Shown in pieces: positions 28,658-37,886 of a stretch of DNA of 64,000 nucleotides. The notes below the pieces were generated by a model. It saw only the letters and a list, made by a program, of their open reading frames with translations, did no database searches and had not been told where the DNA came from. The translations under genes were made by a program, and so were the position numbers. This DNA is from Bacteroidota bacterium (GTDB lineage Bacteria; Bacteroidota; Bacteroidia; Chitinophagales; Chitinophagaceae): positions 1-64,000 of the forward strand of contig VBAR01000005.1 in NCBI GenBank assembly GCA_005882315.1, in the 5' to 3' direction. Position 1 is the first letter of the stretch, and each line of letters opens with the position of its first letter.

Positions 28658-28665
28658 ACTAAACT

Positions 28666-29367
28666 ATGCGATTCATTATTCTACTTGCCCTTTTAATTTC
28701 TATAAATGGTTTTGGCCAATACAAAGACTATAAGATTGGTCCAAAGGGAGATACATTAAACCGCATTGATATGCAGGGCAAAAAGCAAGGTCCATGGGTG
28801 GTGATAGTGCCTGAATTGCGTGGGGAACAAGGTTATGAAGAGGAGGGTTATTTTGAAAATGATAAAAGAGTTGGTACTTGGAGACGTTACACACCAATGG
28901 GTGATAAGATTGCCCAGGAAAATTATCGTTGGGGAAATAAAGATGGTATCTGTCAGTATTTTTTGTTGGGTGGTGGTTTAGTGAGAGAGGAAAGCTGGAA
29001 AGCAGTGAATCCTGACAATCCATGGGATACTGTACCGGTAACAGATCCGGATAATCCTGATAAGGTACTGAGATATGCTATTGTAAAATTGGAAGGTTTT
29101 TCATTGAAGCATGGTACATGGACCTATTATGACCCACAGTTTGGAACGATAACAAAACATGAAAAATATTTTTTGGATAAAATAGAAGGTGCACAAAACA
29201 GTAAAGGCGAAGACCTGACACCGATTGATGTAACCAAAGGATATAAGCCCACTACAGACTCACTGGGAAATAAATCGGTGAAAAAAACAGCCGAGATGAT
29301 GGAGTATGAAAAGAAAAACTCCGGTAAGAAGAGCGTTAAGGTAAGGGATGGAAAGACGGGGTATTGA
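28666..29367 (+). CDS. Secreted MORN/YwqK-like repeat protein
   Basis: A 233-residue protein with signal MRFIILLALLISINGFGQ. The mature part carries repeated antitoxin-YwqK/MORN-like segments (GKKQGPWVVIVPE, NDKRVGTWRRYTPMGDKIAQENYRWGNKDGICQYF, KHGTWTYYDPQFGTITKHEKYFLDK), a beta-repeat fold common in secreted Bacteroidota proteins. The C-terminal ~50 residues are basic and polar. The partner and role are unknown. A heptamer array follows the stop codon instead of a hairpin terminator. Confidence 0.75.
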   Translation: MRFIILLALLISINGFGQYKDYKIGPKGDTLNRIDMQGKKQGPWVVIVPELRGEQGYEEEGYFENDKRVGTWRRYTPMGDKIAQENYRWGNKDGICQYFLLGGGLVREESWKAVNPDNPWDTVPVTDPDNPDKVLRYAIVKLEGFSLKHGTWTYYDPQFGTITKHEKYFLDKIEGAQNSKGEDLTPIDVTKGYKPTTDSLGNKSVKKTAEMMEYEKKNSGKKSVKVRDGKTGY

Positions 29368-29370
29368 GTT

Positions 29371-29398
29371 GGATACTAGATTCCAGATGCTGGATTGT
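29371..29398 (+). repeat. Heptamer array after the MORN-like gene
   Basis: Four consecutive 7-nt units of the form (G/A)GATnnn (GGATACT, AGATTCC, AGATGCT, GGATTGT), starting 3 nt after the TGA and in sense orientation, between two convergent genes. Confidence 0.75.
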
Positions 29399-29427
29399 TT
29401 TATTGTTGAATCGTAACTTTATCTTTT

Positions 29428-30246
29428 TTACTTTCCTTCGAAATATGTTTTGAAAAAGAGTAGTTGATACTTCACGGCATTCCGCCAATAATTCCAGTCA
29501 TGTTTTCCAGGCCGTTCAATATAATCATGCTGAATTTTTAACCGCAGCATTTTTTCATGTAGTGCTTTGTTTACATCATAAAAGAAATCTTCAGTGCCGC
29601 AATCGAAAATAATTTTTGAAGAATCGCCTTTATGTTGATCAATCACATTGATCACAGAATAGTTTTTCCAGTTGTCTGCATGAATAATAGTGTCTCCGAG
29701 TCTTCTCAGCAGGTGCCAGTTTTTAGGAAAGGGTCTAAGATCAACTCCGCCACTCATACTACCGCATGCACCGAAAATATCTGAATGACGTAAGCCGAGA
29801 AACAATCCACCGTGACCACCCATGCTCAGGCCGGTTACTGCTCTTGCTTTTCTATTCGGAATTGTTCTGTATAATTTATCAATGGCTTCAGGAATTTCTT
29901 TTCCAACGTAGGTTTCAAATTTCATTGTACTGTCAACCGGGCTATCAATATACCAACTGCTGAATTCACCATCAGGGCAAACAATTATCAACTGGTAATC
30001 ATCAGCATATTTTATAAGATCAGGTTCTTGTTTTATCCAGTTGTTGTAAGAGCCACTATATCCATGCAGGAGATATACAACTGGGTAAGTGTTTTTTTTC
30101 TTCTTCTTATAAGTAGCTGGTTTTATAACAACGCATTTAATATCTTTTTGCATGCTGTTGCTGCGGATGATGATAGTGTCAACAGTTCCTGCAAAAGAAT
30201 TTTGTAAAATGAATAGTACAGTAAGGGATAAAAGAAAATTCTTCAT
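29428..30246 (-). CDS. Secreted alpha/beta-hydrolase, esterase D family
   Basis: A 272-residue exported esterase. The start MKNFLLSLTVLFILQNSFA gives a signal peptide; a 48-residue longer frame would run through the terminator of the upstream peptidase and is rejected. Family marks: YPVVYLLHGYSGSYNNW (oxyanion region), nucleophile motif GLSMGGHGG, IIFDCGTEDFF for the acid residue and PGKHDWNYW for the catalytic His. The family includes S-formylglutathione hydrolases, feruloyl/acetyl-xylan esterases and mycolyltransferases; secretion suggests an ester of an extracellular polymer as substrate. Confidence 0.87.
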   Translation of the reverse strand: MKNFLLSLTVLFILQNSFAGTVDTIIIRSNSMQKDIKCVVIKPATYKKKKKNTYPVVYLLHGYSGSYNNWIKQEPDLIKYADDYQLIIVCPDGEFSSWYIDSPVDSTMKFETYVGKEIPEAIDKLYRTIPNRKARAVTGLSMGGHGGLFLGLRHSDIFGACGSMSGGVDLRPFPKNWHLLRRLGDTIIHADNWKNYSVINVIDQHKGDSSKIIFDCGTEDFFYDVNKALHEKMLRLKIQHDYIERPGKHDWNYWRNAVKYQLLFFKTYFEGK

Positions 30247-30257
30247 GACAGGAAAGA

Positions 30258-30298
30258 TAATAAAAAAGCGAAGGTTGAATTGATCAGCCTTCGCTTTT
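30258..30298 (-). terminator. Terminator of the first M1 peptidase gene
   Basis: AAAAGCGAAGG with its full complement plus an inner TGA/TCA pairing after one mismatch, with the minus strand continuing into TTTTTTATTA. It lies 18 nt past the stop. Confidence 0.85.
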
Positions 30299-30316
30299 GA
30301 TTTAGAAATTTGGATT

Positions 30317-32701
30317 TTAGAATGCTTTTTTCTCGCCTGCTTTCTGCATTGGGTTATTTGCCTGGCCCGGTCCAGCACCTCTTGGTCCACCTTGTCTTCC
30401 TTTGAAGACAGTAAACTTGGAAGGCTCGGGAATTGTATTCCAGGAATTGTTATCCTGATTTATATCCGCCGTTTCTTTAAAGGGATCCAACTTTACAGAA
30501 GCTACTTCTTTATTCTTGATAAATGTTTTTACCACTTTTCCTTCATTCAGTCGCCATACCTGTGCAGGTATTCTTTCTACTTCTTTAGTCCCATCTTTAT
30601 AAGTCCATTCCAAAATGATTGGCATTACCAGGCCACCTTTATTGCTGAAGGTGAGTTCATACATATTTGTATTGGCGTATTTCGTTTTTTCCTCATCCGT
30701 CAACGTTTCAGGTTTGCTGGCAGGAATGGTAACACTGAATTGTGTTGTATCATAAGGTTCAAGACCTCTTGCATAACGCCAATAAAAATCACGAAGGGTT
30801 GTATCAGCATCTGTCTGGAAAGTGATGCTTTTATCTTCCCGGTTTCTCATTTTTGAAATATCATTATCCGGGACAAGCCTGGGTTTGTCAATGCTGCGTT
30901 TTTGTGTTTGTTCTTTTGTTGCTTCAGGTACAAAACTCAGATCAGGCTTGGCATACTTTACGCTGTCCAGCGAAATATCACAAGCTTCTGTGCTATAGAA
31001 CCAACCTCTCCAGAACCAATCAAGGTCTTCGCCACTTGCATCTTCCATTGTACGGAAGAAATCTGCCGGTTCAGGGTGTTTGAAAGCCCATCTTTTTGCA
31101 TATTTCTGAAATGCGTAATCAAAACTCTTTCTACCCATGATTGTTTCGCGGAGAATATTCAAACCAGTTGCGGGTTTTGAATATGCATTAGGACCAAATT
31201 GAACAATATTCTCACTGTTGGTCATAATAGGTTCGAGTTGATCTTTAGGTAGCTTCATATAATCAGTGATGAATGCTGCTGGTCCGCGGTTGTTAGCGTA
31301 TTTATTATCCCAGAGCTCTTGAGTAAGAAATTGTACAAAAGTATTCAGGCCTTCATCCATCCAGCTCCATTGGCGTTCATCGCTGTTAATGATCATCGGG
31401 AAAAAATTATGACCTACTTCATGTGTAACAACACCGATCATTCCGTATTTAGTTCCTTCGCTGTAAGTACCATCTTTTTCAGTACGACCATTATTAAAGC
31501 ATATCATTGGATATTCCATTCCGCTTGATGCTTCAATACTTTGTGCAACAGGATATGGATAAGGGATCGTGAACTTTGAATAAGTTTGAATCGTATGTTC
31601 TACTACTTTACTTGAAAATTTTCTGTACAAACCATAAGCTTCTTTTGGATAGCCACTCATACACATGACTCTTTTCCCTTCGACCTTTGTTGCCAATGCA
31701 TCCCAGATAAATTTACGTGATGTGCCCCATGCAAAGTCACGAACATTATCAGCCTTGAATATCCATGTTTTCTTTTTGTCGCTTTTTTGTTTCTCTGCAG
31801 CTTTAGCCTCATCAAGTGTTACTACCTCTACCGGCTCTTTTGAAACTTGTGCTTTATTCCATCTTGCAAGCTGTGCAGGTGTTAATACAGCTGCATAGTT
31901 TTGTCCTTCACCAGTTGCCAGGATAACATGATCTGCAGGTACGGTCATTTGAACTTTAAAGTTTCCGAAAGTAAGTGCAAACTCTCCACGACCAGTGAAT
32001 TGATGATTTTGCCATCCCTGGAAATCGCTATAAACACAAAGACGAGGATACCATTGTGCCATGGTAAAAACATGATTACCATCTTCAGGGAAATATTCAT
32101 AACCACCACGGCCACCACGACCCAAACGATCAGATATTTTATAATTCCAATCGAGTTTGAAAGTAAATTTTTGACCGGGCTTTAATGGTGCAGGCAATTC
32201 AATCCGCATCATTGTTTTATTGACATCGTATTTGAGATTTTTGCCAAGAGCATCAGTCAGCTTCAGAATATTAAAACCGTAGCCGTTATCACTTGTTCCT
32301 TCATTTGCTCTATCGATCTGTTGTGGTGAAATCCTTCTGTCCATTACATTGCTCGACTGGTAATTTGCATTGTTCACACTGCTATGCTGGTTTTCGTCAA
32401 GTTGCAACCAGAGAAATTCAAGCACATCCGGTGAGTTGTTGAAATAAGTAACGGTTTCACTACCGTTAAGCTTTAAGTTTTTTTCGTCCAGTTCGCATTT
32501 AATGTCGTAGTCGCAACGCTGTTGCCAGTATTTAGGACCTGGGGCACCACTTGCAGTGCGGTATTCATTAGGCGTAGGAAAACTGCCGCCCATTTGTTCA
32601 AATTTATTACCGTGATTACTGCCTGAATTATTTTGGGTGTTTTGAGAAATGACAACTGAAACAGCCATCATTGTGAAAATGACAGAAAGAAGTTTTTTCA
32701 T
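30317..32701 (-). CDS. Secreted M1-family metallopeptidase (copy A)
   Basis: A 794-residue gluzincin with signal MKKLLSVIFTMMAVSVVIS. An N-terminal beta-domain (~60-300, with SETVTYFNNSPDVLEFLWLQL typical of M1 proteins) precedes the catalytic domain with HEVGH (427-431) and Glu450, 18 residues later, the standard M1 zinc ligand spacing. GMEYPM replaces the usual GAMEN exopeptidase motif, so aminopeptidase activity is uncertain. It is full-length paralogous to the next gene upstream (same length of 794 residues). It ends in EKKAF. A consensus -7 box lies ~34 nt before the ATG, so it has its own promoter. Confidence 0.9.
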   Translation of the reverse strand: MKKLLSVIFTMMAVSVVISQNTQNNSGSNHGNKFEQMGGSFPTPNEYRTASGAPGPKYWQQRCDYDIKCELDEKNLKLNGSETVTYFNNSPDVLEFLWLQLDENQHSSVNNANYQSSNVMDRRISPQQIDRANEGTSDNGYGFNILKLTDALGKNLKYDVNKTMMRIELPAPLKPGQKFTFKLDWNYKISDRLGRGGRGGYEYFPEDGNHVFTMAQWYPRLCVYSDFQGWQNHQFTGRGEFALTFGNFKVQMTVPADHVILATGEGQNYAAVLTPAQLARWNKAQVSKEPVEVVTLDEAKAAEKQKSDKKKTWIFKADNVRDFAWGTSRKFIWDALATKVEGKRVMCMSGYPKEAYGLYRKFSSKVVEHTIQTYSKFTIPYPYPVAQSIEASSGMEYPMICFNNGRTEKDGTYSEGTKYGMIGVVTHEVGHNFFPMIINSDERQWSWMDEGLNTFVQFLTQELWDNKYANNRGPAAFITDYMKLPKDQLEPIMTNSENIVQFGPNAYSKPATGLNILRETIMGRKSFDYAFQKYAKRWAFKHPEPADFFRTMEDASGEDLDWFWRGWFYSTEACDISLDSVKYAKPDLSFVPEATKEQTQKRSIDKPRLVPDNDISKMRNREDKSITFQTDADTTLRDFYWRYARGLEPYDTTQFSVTIPASKPETLTDEEKTKYANTNMYELTFSNKGGLVMPIILEWTYKDGTKEVERIPAQVWRLNEGKVVKTFIKNKEVASVKLDPFKETADINQDNNSWNTIPEPSKFTVFKGRQGGPRGAGPGQANNPMQKAGEKKAF

Positions 32702-32735
32702 TGTGTGAATTTTTATTCTGAAATAGGGATGTTTC

Positions 32736-32743
32736 CAAAACTA
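32736..32743 (-). promoter_or_regulatory. -7 promoter box of M1 peptidase copy A
   Basis: Minus-strand TAGTTTTG, a full match to TAnnTTTG, ~34 nt before the ATG. It lies just downstream of the terminator of copy B, so the two copies are separate transcription units. Confidence 0.5.
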
Positions 32744-32788
32744 ACAGAAAAATGAATACAGAAAGCTGCCGTTTATCCAAATGGAAAT

Positions 32789-32826
32789 AAAAAATGCCAT
32801 TGGCTTCAAAACCAATGGCATTTTTT
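32789..32826 (-). terminator. Terminator of M1 peptidase copy B
   Basis: Perfect 15-bp stem (A6 TGCCATTGG and its complement) with an 8-nt loop; symmetric, so it could act in both directions. Confidence 0.92.
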
Positions 32827-32844
32827 CAAACTCTATCAAAAAGA

Positions 32845-35229
32845 TCAGAACGCTTTTTTCTCGGTTGCCTTCTGCATCGGGTTGATGCCTGGGGCAGGAG
32901 TTACATTCTGTTTTTGCTTGAATACTTTGAACTTACTTGGCTCTTTAATGTCGCCATAAGTATTATTATCGGTATTGACGTCAGCCGTTTCATTAAACGG
33001 ATCCAGTTTTACAGATGCTACTTCTTTATCCTTTACAAAAGTTTTGATCACCTTGTTTTCATTCTTGCGCCAAACCTGTGCAGGAATTCTTTCTATTTCT
33101 TTAGTACCATCCTTATAGGTCCACTCAAGAATGATCGGCATGATCAATCCACCTTTATTGCTGAAAGTGATCTCGTACATATTTTTATTAGCATACTTGC
33201 TCTGGCCTTCCTGGTCTAATTGTTCAGTTTGTGCTTTTATAGTTACAGGATATTTCGCTGTATCATACTTTTCCATTTCACGATCGTATTTCCAATAAAA
33301 ATCACGGAGGGCGGTATCCTTGTCTGTTTCAAAAACAATATTCTTGTCTTCGCGGTTTCTCATTTTTGAAATATCATCACGGGTTACCTGTGCTTTTGGT
33401 AAAGCACGGTATACAACTGTATCTTTTGTTTGATTTGGGATCGCTGTAACATCTGCTTTTGCATGTTTAATAGTGTCAATTGAAATATCACATGCATCGG
33501 TACCATAGAACCAACCTCTCCAGAACCAGTCAAGGTCTTCACCTGTTGCATCTTCCAATGTTCTGAACAGGTCAGCCGGTGTGGGATGTTTGAATGCCCA
33601 GCGTTTTGCATACTCACGGAAGGCATTGTCAAATAACTCACGGCCTACAATTGTTTCTCTTAAAATATTTAAACCGGTAGCAACTTTATCATAAGCATTT
33701 GCACCAAAGTTGTTGATGTTTTCACTGTTGGTCATGATCGGCTCCAGTTGTTCTTTCGGCAATTTCATATAATCAGTGATTGACCAAGCCGGGCCTCCTC
33801 TTGAAGGAAATTTATTATCCCACAATTCCTGGGTGAGATATTGCATGTAAGAGTTCAAACCTTCATCCATCCATGTCCATTGTCTTTCATCACTGTTAAT
33901 GATCATTGGGAAAAATGTATGCCCCACTTCGTGAATGATAACGAAAATGGCTGCATTCTTTTGTCCTTCATTATAAGAGCCATCTTTTTCAGCACGACCT
34001 GGGTTGAAAGAGATCATCGGGTATTCCATACCCTGGTTGCCTTCCACACTTACTGCACTGGGGTAAGGATAAGGGATAGAAAATTTTGAATAGGTTTTAA
34101 TAGTATGTGCTACTGCTTTTGTTGAGATCTTACTGTAGATAGGATAAGCTTCTTTTGCATAATAACTCATCGCCATTACTTTTTTTCCTTCTACCGTTGT
34201 ACCCATAGCATCCCATACAAATCTTCTTGAACTTGTCCATGCAAAATCACGAACATTATCTGCTTTGTATATCCATGTTTTAGTTTTGCTGTTGCTTTTT
34301 ACTTTAGATGCATTCAATGCTTCATCCAGTGTTACAATTTGTACCGGGTCAGCAGCATTTTGTGCTTTGGTCCATCTTGCCATTTGCGTAGGTGATAAAA
34401 CCTGTGCATAATTCTGACAAAGACCTGTACCACCAACCACATGATCAGCAGGAACGGTCATCTGAACTTTAAAGTTTCCAAAGCTGAGTGTAAACTCACC
34501 CGTACCAGTAAACTGGTGGTTTTGCCATCCGATTTCATCACCGTATTTACACATGCGGGGGTACCACTGTGTCATGGTGTAATTGTTATTTCCATCTTCT
34601 GGAAAATTTTCATAACCACCTCTTGCACCACCAAAGCGGAGAAAATCTCCACGGTTAGCAATTTTATAATTCCAATCAAGGTTAAAAGAAATTTTCTGAC
34701 CCGGCTTCAACGGAGTAGGCAGATCCACTTTCATCATTGTTTTGTTGATCACATATTTCAACGGCTTACCCATGATATCAGTGAGTTTAGTGATCATAAA
34801 ACCATATCCATTATCGCTTTTTCTTTCGTCAAAACGATCCAGCATTTTATCAGTCACCTGCGGCTGCATCGGATTGCCGGTTTGATAGTTTGCATTGTTA
34901 GCGGTGCTGTGCTGGTTCTCGTCCAGTTGCAACCAGAGATAACTCAATACATCAGGTGAGTTGTTGAAATAAGTGATGGTTTCAGAACCAGTCAGTTTGT
35001 TGTTTACTTCGTCCAGTGTACACTTAATGTCATAGTCTGCACGCATCTGCCAGTATTTAGTGCCGGGGGCGCCGCTAGCTGTGCGGTATTCATTTGGTGT
35101 AGGCAGAATGGTTCCTAATTGCTCAAATTTGTTTGCATGGTTACTGTTGGAATTGTTCTTTATGTCCTGGGACAATCCAATACTGTAAACTGCAAAAGCA
35201 AAAGCAATAAATAAAAAGACACGTTTCAT
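32845..35229 (-). CDS. Secreted M1-family metallopeptidase (copy B)
   Basis: A 794-residue protein alignable end to end with copy A: the same opening after the signal (NKFEQ...PTPNEYRTASGAPG), zinc motif HEVGHTFFPMIINSDERQW, WMDEGLN with the third ligand, GMEYPM, and a C-terminus ending NPMQKATEKKAF. The signal peptide is MKRVFLFIAFAFAVYSIGLS. Differences are concentrated in the N-terminal domain and in the last 200 residues. It lies 36 nt downstream of the HupE-like gene, so it is probably transcribed with it. The pair arose by tandem duplication. Confidence 0.9.
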   Translation of the reverse strand: MKRVFLFIAFAFAVYSIGLSQDIKNNSNSNHANKFEQLGTILPTPNEYRTASGAPGTKYWQMRADYDIKCTLDEVNNKLTGSETITYFNNSPDVLSYLWLQLDENQHSTANNANYQTGNPMQPQVTDKMLDRFDERKSDNGYGFMITKLTDIMGKPLKYVINKTMMKVDLPTPLKPGQKISFNLDWNYKIANRGDFLRFGGARGGYENFPEDGNNNYTMTQWYPRMCKYGDEIGWQNHQFTGTGEFTLSFGNFKVQMTVPADHVVGGTGLCQNYAQVLSPTQMARWTKAQNAADPVQIVTLDEALNASKVKSNSKTKTWIYKADNVRDFAWTSSRRFVWDAMGTTVEGKKVMAMSYYAKEAYPIYSKISTKAVAHTIKTYSKFSIPYPYPSAVSVEGNQGMEYPMISFNPGRAEKDGSYNEGQKNAAIFVIIHEVGHTFFPMIINSDERQWTWMDEGLNSYMQYLTQELWDNKFPSRGGPAWSITDYMKLPKEQLEPIMTNSENINNFGANAYDKVATGLNILRETIVGRELFDNAFREYAKRWAFKHPTPADLFRTLEDATGEDLDWFWRGWFYGTDACDISIDTIKHAKADVTAIPNQTKDTVVYRALPKAQVTRDDISKMRNREDKNIVFETDKDTALRDFYWKYDREMEKYDTAKYPVTIKAQTEQLDQEGQSKYANKNMYEITFSNKGGLIMPIILEWTYKDGTKEIERIPAQVWRKNENKVIKTFVKDKEVASVKLDPFNETADVNTDNNTYGDIKEPSKFKVFKQKQNVTPAPGINPMQKATEKKAF

Positions 35230-35265
35230 TTTTGTTACAGGTTTTTATTAATTAAAAAATTGATA

Positions 35266-35844
35266 TCATAATGGCCATCTTTCGATGGCAGTAATTACAG
35301 CAACACTAAATGCACAACCGGAAGTAAAAACCACCCATTCTCTCCGGTTAGCTTTAAATACATCCATGACCAAAGTGGCTATCGTCAAAATGATCAACAC
35401 AATTACAATTTGCCCGGCTTCCAATCCAACATTAAATCCAAATAATCCCCATCCAAGACTTTGATCACTTGCCAGTGCAATACGAATCGTATTTGCAAAA
35501 CCCAAACCATGGATCAAGCCAAAGAACAAGGCCAGAAAATAATTGATACGGATGGTACGTGGGGTAAATTTTTTCTGAAACAAATTGGTAATGGCTGTTA
35601 TAAAAATTGTACAGGGTATTAAAAACTCAACCCATTTACTGCTTACGGTTACCAGTTCTTTTACGCTAAGGTATAAAGTAAGCGAATGACCAATTGTAAA
35701 AGCAGTTACCAGTACTAATACCTGTTTCCAGTCTTTAATGACATAAATGGCGGCCAGCGCTAAAATAAAAAGCTGGTGGTCCATTGCGTCAAAGCTGACA
35801 ATATGTTCCCAGCCAATTTTAAAATAAAAGGAAAAATCACTCAT
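35266..35844 (-). CDS. HupE/UreJ-family membrane protein
   Basis: A 192-residue protein with about six membrane helices. The family signature is visible as GWEHIVSFDAMDHQLFILAL (typically G..HI..G.DH..F), FTIGHSLTLYLS and FFGLIHGLGFA. HupE/UreJ proteins are linked to nickel or other metal transport, and some are secondary carriers, but here there is no hydrogenase or urease context. Instead it lies between a divergent DUF6702 gene and an M1 peptidase, which suggests an exported-metalloprotein setting (inference). Confidence 0.87.
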   Translation of the reverse strand: MSDFSFYFKIGWEHIVSFDAMDHQLFILALAAIYVIKDWKQVLVLVTAFTIGHSLTLYLSVKELVTVSSKWVEFLIPCTIFITAITNLFQKKFTPRTIRINYFLALFFGLIHGLGFANTIRIALASDQSLGWGLFGFNVGLEAGQIVIVLIILTIATLVMDVFKANRREWVVFTSGCAFSVAVITAIERWPL

Positions 35845-35947
35845 AGATACCCATTCCGGCTAAACCACTCATAAAATTTTAACAGCTATCCTTAACCGGG
35901 CATCAAAATAAAGCAGACTTTTGTCCCAATAAAATTTAATTTGGCTA

Positions 35948-36484
35948 ATGGCAATAATGCTCTATAAATGGTGTTTTACCCCCTTCTTTTCAATGCTTCT
36001 TTTTATGGGGGGCAAACCGGCTGTTCAAATCAATGAAAATAAGGCACATCCCCTCCATATCGCTACGGTAGAAATAGAACATAATGGGACAGATAAAACC
36101 CTCGAAATAACCTGTAAAACTTTCTGGGATGACTTTGAAAGCATCTTAAGCAAGAACAATAAAAAGACAATTGACCTCACCAGCACTAAAGCTGTTTCGG
36201 ATAATAACAAGGTGATCTTTGAATACCTTAAATCACATTTGCAGATAACCATTGATGGAAAAATAATTCCTTTGAATTTTGTAGGTTATGAAAAAGAAGA
36301 TGTGGTAGTTTTTTCTTATTTACAGGCCGATAATGTTGCTTCAGTTAAAAAAGTTTCTATTATCAGTTCTATAATGCATGATATGTTCGACGACCAAACG
36401 GAGATCGTTCATGTAATTGTAAACGGGAACAGGAAGAGCACCAAATTGGATTACCCGGTAAAGAATGCGGAGTTTAGTTTCTAG
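35948..36484 (+). CDS. DUF6702 family secreted protein
   Basis: A 178-residue protein with an N-terminal hydrophobic segment (CFTPFFSMLLFMGGKP) and the family's HPLHIATVEIEHNGTDKTLEITCKTFWDDFESIL, PLNFVGYEKEDVVVFSYLQ, and IMHDMFDDQTEIVHVIVNGNRKSTKLDYP. The fold resembles an exported beta-sandwich; function unknown. It is divergent from hupE with 103 nt between the starts, where an AATTTGG element close to the ATG may be a degenerate -7 box. An alternative start is Met at 35957. The stop codon is the first element of a heptamer array. Confidence 0.82.
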   Translation: MAIMLYKWCFTPFFSMLLFMGGKPAVQINENKAHPLHIATVEIEHNGTDKTLEITCKTFWDDFESILSKNNKKTIDLTSTKAVSDNNKVIFEYLKSHLQITIDGKIIPLNFVGYEKEDVVVFSYLQADNVASVKKVSIISSIMHDMFDDQTEIVHVIVNGNRKSTKLDYPVKNAEFSF

Positions 36485-36517
36485 ATGCTGGATGCTAGAT
36501 ATCGGATACTGGTAATA
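36483..36517 (+). repeat. Heptamer array overlapping the DUF6702 stop codon
   Basis: Units of the form (A/G)GATnyy continue from the AG of the TAG stop: AGATGCT, GGATGCT, AGATATC, GGATACT, then a degenerate unit. Sense orientation for DUF6702. It forms an imperfect 18-bp inverted repeat (15 matches) with the opposing array at 36559-36600. Confidence 0.78.
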
Positions 36518-36558
36518 GTCTTCAAATTAATAATACTTTATGATGTAGAAGTGTTTAC

Positions 36559-36600
36559 CGCATCAAGAATCCAGTATCCACTATCCAGAATCACTCATCC
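36559..36600 (-). repeat. Heptamer array overlapping the stop codon of the CNNM/CBS gene
   Basis: On the minus strand the array runs through the TGA stop: GGATGAG, TGATTCT, GGATAGT, GGATACT, GGATTCT, TGATGCG. It is in sense orientation for the gene ending at 36591. Perfect 9-bp arms shared with the opposing array are 36504-36512 and 36571-36579. Confidence 0.78.
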
Positions 36601-37886
36601 ATATCCTCTCTCAACTCCTCTGTTATTTTTATCAGCACTTTGTCAATGCGGTGACCATCCATATCAATAATTTCTATAGTAAAACCTTTCCAATCAAATT
36701 TGTCGCCTGTTGATGGTATGCGTTCAAGCTCATGCAAAATAAATCCCGCCAGCGTATCAAACTCATGTTCACCTTCGTTCATCCATTCTGTTTTATCAAA
36801 GCGAACCAAAAAATCATAAAAAGGTATTTGTCCATCAACAAGAAAAGATCCATCCTCTCTTTCCTGTATTTCATAATCCGGTACATCAGGCTGCGGCATT
36901 TCACCAACAATTGCTTCCAGTATGTCATTCAAAGTGATCATGCCTAATACTGTTCCGTATTCGTCCACAATAAAACAGCTATGCTCCTTTGATTCTTTAA
37001 ATTTTTCCAAAACCTGGTAAGCAGAATTATTTTCTGGAACAAACATGGCGGGTTTCATCAGTTCTTTGAACAGTGTCATATCATCTGCCACATATAGATC
37101 TTTGATAGTTACAATGCCCTTTAATTCGTCAATATCATTGTCGCAAATCGGGTAAACCGAATGTGGTTCTTTGATGATCTTTTCTTTTATCTTCTCCTCA
37201 GTGTCGTCAAGATTGAACCAGATAATGTCACTGCGGTGTGTCATAAGCGAAGTGATGTTACGGTCGCCGAGATGAAACACTCTTTCAATGATCTCCTGTT
37301 CAGCTTCATCAATAGTGCCTGCTTCGGTTCCTTCTGTGATAAGGGTTTTTATCTCTTCTTCTGTCACTGCATCATCTTTACTTTTCTTTATATTAAAAAT
37401 GCGGAAGAATAAAGTGCTTATCTTATTCAGCAACCATACTATCGGGTGGGTAACTGTTGCAAAATTTCGCATAGGGCCTGCTACTAATTTTGAGATCCGT
37501 TCTGCCCGCAGCAACCCGATCTGTTTAGGTATCAATTCACCAAAAATGATGGAAAGAAATGTAACAATGATTACAACGATCGCAATTGAAATATTTTCTG
37601 CATAGGATCTCAGAAAATCAAATTGTTCAAAGAAAGGGATAAGGTAAACGCTGAACCTGTCACCGGAGTACACACCCGTAAGAATAGCAATTAAAGTGAT
37701 GCCGATTTGAGCAGCCGATAAAAAAACTTCCGGATTATTGGAAAGTTCGAGGGCCTTTCTTGCTTTTTCATCTCCTTTTTCGGCCATGCTTTCCAGCCTG
37801 GATTTTCGAACCGATACCAGGGCTATTTCACTCATTACAAATAATCCGTTGATAAAAATAAGAACGAGTAATATGAAGATTTCCAT
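36591..37886 (-). CDS. CNNM/CBS-domain membrane protein (hemolysin/CorC-like)
   Basis: A 431-residue protein with an N-terminal DUF21/CNNM membrane domain (helices near 1-20, 57-77, 93-115 and 135-160, with FGELIPKQIGLLRAE), a CBS pair at ~195-320 (LMTHRSDIIWFNLDD...FIVDEYGTVLGMITLNDILEAIVGE) and a C-terminal CorC_HlyC domain (GSFLVDGQIPFYDFLVRF...LAGFILHELERIPSTGDKF). Family members act in Mg2+ or Na+ efflux; the old hemolysin label is not informative. Its ATG follows the stop of the PAP2 gene with no gap, indicating translational coupling. Confidence 0.92.
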   Translation of the reverse strand: MEIFILLVLIFINGLFVMSEIALVSVRKSRLESMAEKGDEKARKALELSNNPEVFLSAAQIGITLIAILTGVYSGDRFSVYLIPFFEQFDFLRSYAENISIAIVVIIVTFLSIIFGELIPKQIGLLRAERISKLVAGPMRNFATVTHPIVWLLNKISTLFFRIFNIKKSKDDAVTEEEIKTLITEGTEAGTIDEAEQEIIERVFHLGDRNITSLMTHRSDIIWFNLDDTEEKIKEKIIKEPHSVYPICDNDIDELKGIVTIKDLYVADDMTLFKELMKPAMFVPENNSAYQVLEKFKESKEHSCFIVDEYGTVLGMITLNDILEAIVGEMPQPDVPDYEIQEREDGSFLVDGQIPFYDFLVRFDKTEWMNEGEHEFDTLAGFILHELERIPSTGDKFDWKGFTIEIIDMDGHRIDKVLIKITEELREDMDE

